Assembly (NCBI GenBank): GCA_902634695.1
Contig: CACPLE010000003.1
Location: forward strand, 1-48,328
DNA length: 48,328 nucleotides
Reading direction: 5' to 3'
Source of the DNA: an uncultured Pelagibacteraceae bacterium
GTDB taxonomy: Bacteria; Pseudomonadota; Alphaproteobacteria; Pelagibacterales; Pelagibacteraceae
Within the stretch, counting starts at the first letter, position 1. Every line of letters starts with the position of its first letter. The notes under the pieces were generated by a model. That model was not told the DNA's origin. It saw nothing but the letters and a program-made list of their open reading frames with translations, and did not search any database. Both the position numbers and the translations under genes were made by a program. Below, one piece after another: positions 45,410 through 48,328 of this stretch.

Positions 45410-45754
45410 ATGGGTAAAATAAAATTTTTTTTTTTTATTATCTTAGCATTTATTATTTACAAAGGAGTAGTAGCACTCAAGAATTTTGAGATAGGAATTA
45501 GTGACAAGGTCACAGAAATTGAGGAATCAGTAGATTTTGAAAAAGAGCAAGAAGTTATAGGTCTTATGATGTATTTAGGTGATCCACTAGAATTGAAAGA
45601 GCATCTTTTTATAGAATCAAAATCAAAATGCTTAGAACTTAAAGAATTTGCTGAAGAATATTCTAATGCTTATTATGAGTGCGCAAAAGTTAATGCAGTT
45701 GTTAAGGGTAAAAAAATTGTAAGTGTAATAGAAGAATTAAAGGTTTTTGAATGA
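45410..45754 (+). CDS. Small membrane-anchored acidic protein of unknown function
   Basis: I do not recognise this 114-residue protein. One N-terminal membrane helix (about 5-23, KFFFFIILAFIIYKG) is followed by an acidic soluble part (KVTEIEESVDFEKEQEV) with two Cys (74 and 91). The final 15 residues (GKKIVSVIEELKVFE) look like a beta-helix end. The helix probably stays uncleaved, with the acidic part outside. It lies between hisE (6 bp gap) and the HIT gene (4 bp overlap), so it is probably cotranscribed with the histidine genes. Confidence 0.75.
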   Translation: MGKIKFFFFIILAFIIYKGVVALKNFEIGISDKVTEIEESVDFEKEQEVIGLMMYLGDPLELKEHLFIESKSKCLELKEFAEEYSNAYYECAKVNAVVKGKKIVSVIEELKVFE

Positions 45755-46116
45755 AATATGATGACAATAATATATTTGCAAAAATTTTAAGAGGAGAAAT
45801 TCCTTGTGAAAAAATTTATGAAGATGATTTTGTTTTATCTTTTTATGACATAAATCCACAAAAAAAAATTCATGCACTAGTAATCCCAAAAGGAAAATAT
45901 ATCGATTTAGATGATTTTAGTGTTAAAGCCTCTGCAGAGGAAATAATTGGATTTATAAAAGGTATTAATATTGTTGCCAAAAAGTTAGGAATAGCGGCAG
46001 ATACTGGCAAAGGTTATCGTGCATTATCTAATATTAGTGAACATGGAGGACAAGAAGTGCCACATTTACACTTTCACATCTTTGGTGGAGAAAAAATAGG
46101 TAAAATGGTTCAGTGA
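45751..46116 (+). CDS. HIT-family (HinT-like) nucleotide-binding protein
   Basis: The 121-residue protein has the HIT motif VPHLHFHIFGGEKIGKM near 104-120 (His-x-His-x-His) and the N-terminal IFAKILRGEIPCEKIYEDDF. It is the HinT type, a purine nucleoside phosphoramidase. The cellular role is not settled. HinT next to hisE is a frequent alphaproteobacterial arrangement. It overlaps the GNAT gene. Confidence 0.94.
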   Translation: MKYDDNNIFAKILRGEIPCEKIYEDDFVLSFYDINPQKKIHALVIPKGKYIDLDDFSVKASAEEIIGFIKGINIVAKKLGIAADTGKGYRALSNISEHGGQEVPHLHFHIFGGEKIGKMVQ

Positions 46117-46625
46117 TGGAAAAAATTGTAAGAAACTATCTAGAAATTAAATCTATAGATGATTTAATTGAGAAAAAAAGTCCAGATACAAAATATTACG
46201 TTGAAAAAATTTTTCCAAGCGATTTTCAGTTAAATAAATTTTTTTACAAACAAATTGGCAAAAACCACCAATGGAATGATAGACTGGTATGGGATGATAA
46301 TAAATGGATCAATTATGTTTCCAATCCAAATATAAATACTTTTGTATTAAAAGATAAAAAAGATATAGCAGGTTTTTTTGAGCTTATTTATCATAAAGAT
46401 AGTTTAGAAATCGAAATAGCATATTTTGGAATATTAGAAGAATACATGAAAAAAAAATTAGGTGGATATATGTTAACAGAGGCAATCAAATTAGCTTTTT
46501 CATATAAAATTAAAAGAGCATGGGTGCACACTTGTTCTCTAGATCATCAAAATGCTTTACAAAATTATTTATCTAGAGGAATGAAAGTTTATAATAGTGA
46601 AACAATCAAGGTTAAATCAGCCTAA
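46116..46625 (+). CDS. GNAT-family N-acetyltransferase
   Basis: From the ATG at 46116 (TGATG overlap with the HIT stop) the product has 169 residues; a GTG at 46113 would add one. The GNAT core is IEIAYFGILEEYMKKKLGGY, with LGG in place of the usual Q/R-x-x-G-x-G/A, then TEAIKLAFSYKIKRAWVHTC and LDHQNALQNYLSRGMKVY, the conserved acetyl-CoA-domain end. The acceptor is unknown. Its 3' end overlaps lolA by 4 bp tail to tail. Confidence 0.88.
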   Translation: MEKIVRNYLEIKSIDDLIEKKSPDTKYYVEKIFPSDFQLNKFFYKQIGKNHQWNDRLVWDDNKWINYVSNPNINTFVLKDKKDIAGFFELIYHKDSLEIEIAYFGILEEYMKKKLGGYMLTEAIKLAFSYKIKRAWVHTCSLDHQNALQNYLSRGMKVYNSETIKVKSA

Positions 46626-47182
46626 TTCCTACTAGGTAATTTAAACAAATTATTATCAATTTTTTTATTATATTCAATATTATAAATATATGTAATTACC
46701 AAATTTTGATAAATATCTTCAGTTTGCCAACCTATCAAATTTAAATTTTTTTTATCAAAAAAAATATTTATTTCATTATTATTTTTTAAAATTTTAAAAT
46801 TAATATATTTATCATCTACAATTCTACCCTCGAGTTTTTGAATTTGATCAATAAGAAAGTTTTTGTCTAGAATAAGTTCTAATGGCGTTTTTTTTAATGG
46901 GTAAAGGTAGTATTGATTACTTGTTTGATTCTTAATTGCTAAGGATTTACCATTAGAGACCATTATTTTTTTATTTCTATTATTATATGAACAAAATATT
47001 TTTTTAGGGTATTTGATAATACAATCACCATCTTCTTCTTTTGTTCCAATAGTTTGTTTAAAACTAAAAGATAAATTATTTATATTAATTAAATTATTAA
47101 TTATTTTACTTTGAATTGATGCAATTGCTAATTGTGGTAAATTATTTAAAATAAATAATATTAGGATAATTTTTTTTAACAT
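46622..47182 (-). CDS. lolA: Outer-membrane lipoprotein carrier LolA
   Basis: The 186-residue protein has a signal peptide (about 1-21, ending LAIA/S) and the LolA pattern INNLSFSFKQTIGTKEEDGDC, NGKSLAIKNQTSNQYYLYPL, and IGWQTEDIYQNLVITYIYNI. It carries lipoproteins across the periplasm. Divergent, but its position directly after ftsK is the usual alphaproteobacterial one. TAATG overlap with ftsK. Confidence 0.9.
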   Translation of the reverse strand: MLKKIILILFILNNLPQLAIASIQSKIINNLININNLSFSFKQTIGTKEEDGDCIIKYPKKIFCSYNNRNKKIMVSNGKSLAIKNQTSNQYYLYPLKKTPLELILDKNFLIDQIQKLEGRIVDDKYINFKILKNNNEINIFFDKKNLNLIGWQTEDIYQNLVITYIYNIEYNKKIDNNLFKLPSRN

Positions 47183-48328
47183 TAAAGAACATCTCTTTTA
47201 CCAACATGATTTGCTTTACTAACTATTCCTTCAGCTTCCATCATATCCATTATTCTTGCAGCACGATTATATCCTATTTGAAGTTTTCTCTGTAAAAAAG
47301 AGGTTGAAGCTTTGCCTTCAGATTTTACAATTTCTAAAGCTTTTTCATATAGATCATCTTTATTTTCATTGTTTAGAAAGTTATCTCCCATTTCTTTTTC
47401 ATCAGCAAAATTAAGAATTTCATCAATGTAATCAGGTTCAGCTTGCGATCTAAGGAAATTATTGATTTTTTCTATTTCACTTTCTGAAACGTATGGAGCA
47501 TGAATCCTAACTATTTTATTTGCAGATGACATGTAAAGCATATCACCTTTACCTAATAATTGTTCAGCGCCTTGTTCTCCTATTATAGTTCTACTATCTA
47601 TTTTTGATGTTACTTGAAATGAAATTCTTGTTGGAAAATTTGCTTTTATTGTACCAGTTATTACATCAACACTAGGTCTTTGAGTAGCCATAATTATATG
47701 AATCCCCGCAGCCCTTGCCATTTGTGAAAGTTTTTGAACGTAATTTTCAATTTCTTTTCCGGCAACGAGCATTAAATCAGACATTTCATCTACTATTACA
47801 ATAATGTATGGCATTGGTAATTTATGTTTTTTGTTGTAACCATCAATATTTCTTACGCCTTCTTTTGTCATTAATCTGTATCTACTTTCCATTTCTTTAA
47901 CTACCCAACCAAGGACAGAAGCAGCTTTTTTTGCTTCGGTTATAACTGGACATAATAAATGCGGAATTCCTTCGTATGTTGAAAGTTCCAACATTTTTGG
48001 ATCAATTAAAATAAATTTACATTTTTCTGGTGAGTGTCTGTATAAAAGTGACAATATTATTGTATTAATGCATATAGATTTTCCTGAACCAGTTGTACCA
48101 GCAATTAGTAAATGTGGCATTGATGATAAATCTCCAGTTATTGGCAAACCTGAAATATCTTTTCCTAACGCAATCGGTAGTTTTATTTCTTTATTTTTAT
48201 AATTACTTTCAGATATTATCTCACTTAGATAAACATTTTTTCTTGTTGTTTTAGGAAGTTCGATACCAATAGTATTTTTTCCAGGTATAGTTGCTATACG
48301 AGCAGATTCTGAACTAGTATTACGAGCT
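47182..48328 (-). CDS. ftsK: DNA translocase FtsK, C-terminal part (cut by window edge)
   Basis: The frame is open to the right edge (382 residues visible; upstream part starts [18 protein letters not shown]). The motor domain has Walker [17 protein letters not shown] near residues 75-90 of the visible part, Walker [12 protein letters not shown], and [20 protein letters not shown]. The gamma winged helix ([23 protein letters not shown]) is at the C-terminus. It pumps DNA at the septum and activates XerCD at dif. The N-terminal membrane part is outside the window. The Met opposite position 48147 is internal, not a start. Confidence 0.97.
   Translation of the reverse strand, partial: ARNTSSESARIATIPGKNTIGIELPKTTRKNVYLSEIISESNYKNKEIKLPIALGKDISGLPITGDLSSMPHLLIAGTTGSGKSICINTIILSLLYRHSPEKCKFILIDPKMLELSTYEGIPHLLCPVITEAKKAASVLGWVVKEMESRYRLMTKEGVRNIDGYNKKHKLPMPYIIVIVDEMSDLMLVAGKEIENYVQKLSQMARAAGIHIIMATQRPSVDVITGTIKANFPTRISFQVTSKIDSRTIIGEQGAEQLLGKGDMLYMSSANKIVRIHAPYVSESEIEKINNFLRSQAEPDYIDEILNFADEKEMGDNFLNNENKDDLYEKALEIVKSEGKASTSFLQRKLQIGYNRAARIMDMMEAEGIVSKANHVGKRDVL

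Noticed and set aside
48145..48147. Met codon as the start of a short FtsK-like gene
   Set aside because: The frame continues open to the right edge with conserved FtsK sequence ([29 protein letters not shown]), so this Met is internal.

Overview
The window is a dense, very AT-rich stretch of a streamlined alphaproteobacterial chromosome. Gene content, protein style (Lys/Asn/Ile-rich), tiny intergenic gaps and gene order fit the SAR11 / Pelagibacterales group. I infer this from memory of that group, not from a database search. There is no insertion sequence, prophage, CRISPR array, tRNA or rRNA that I can see; almost every base is coding. No stretch over 300 bases lacks a gene. The longest gaps are about 286 bp (34869-35154, candidate replication origin) and 203 bp (17979-18181, porin leader).

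Layout. 1-5931: murJ (cut by the edge), malic enzyme maeB, a BON lipoprotein, rsmI, an LpoA-like periplasmic protein and rdgB. 5968-12842: a same-strand run of chaperone genes grpE-dnaK-dnaJ, a 55-residue membrane microprotein, dapB, nth, a PfkB kinase and a 2OG-Fe(II) oxygenase-like protein. 12844-16894: a compact block of alternating strands with a hidden 35-residue ArfA-like ribosome rescue factor, a degenerate OmpR-type regulator, an L,D-transpeptidase, a YggS protein, a TenI/ThiE-like protein and a TPR-sulfotransferase. It is followed by a shared terminator and a major porin (16962-17978).

18182-34868 is the origin-proximal core block typical of alphaproteobacteria: DUF3576 lipoprotein, leuS, lptE and holA on the plus strand; then parB, parA, rsmG, mnmG, mnmE, rho, hemJ, hemH and hemE on the minus strand. 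A plus-strand pair (glutamine amidotransferase and TPR-OGT glycosyltransferase) sits between mnmE and rho. A near-perfect parS site lies inside rsmG. At 34869-35154 transcription switches to rightward (ppsR, maf, aroE, coaE, dnaQ). This AT-rich gap holds a perfect DnaA box and an inverted pair of DnaA-like 9-mers, so I propose it as oriC.

35155-48328: ppsR-maf-aroE-coaE-dnaQ, then secB/fxsA (minus), a Tim44-like and an Smr protein (plus), hslVU (minus), the histidine genes hisBHAFE with a small membrane protein, HIT and GNAT genes (plus), and lolA-ftsK (minus; ftsK cut by the edge).

The genes serve core processes: heat-shock protein folding and proteolysis (possible RpoH-type promoters before dnaK and hslV), chromosome segregation (parABS, ftsK), tRNA/rRNA modification, envelope building (murJ, LpoA-like, lptE, lolA, L,D-transpeptidase, porin), heme, lysine and histidine synthesis. 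The more unusual items are the arfA microgene, two divergent genes sharing one ATGCAT as their start codons, the oriC/parS architecture, and two TPR-transferase fusions that may modify proteins or glycans.
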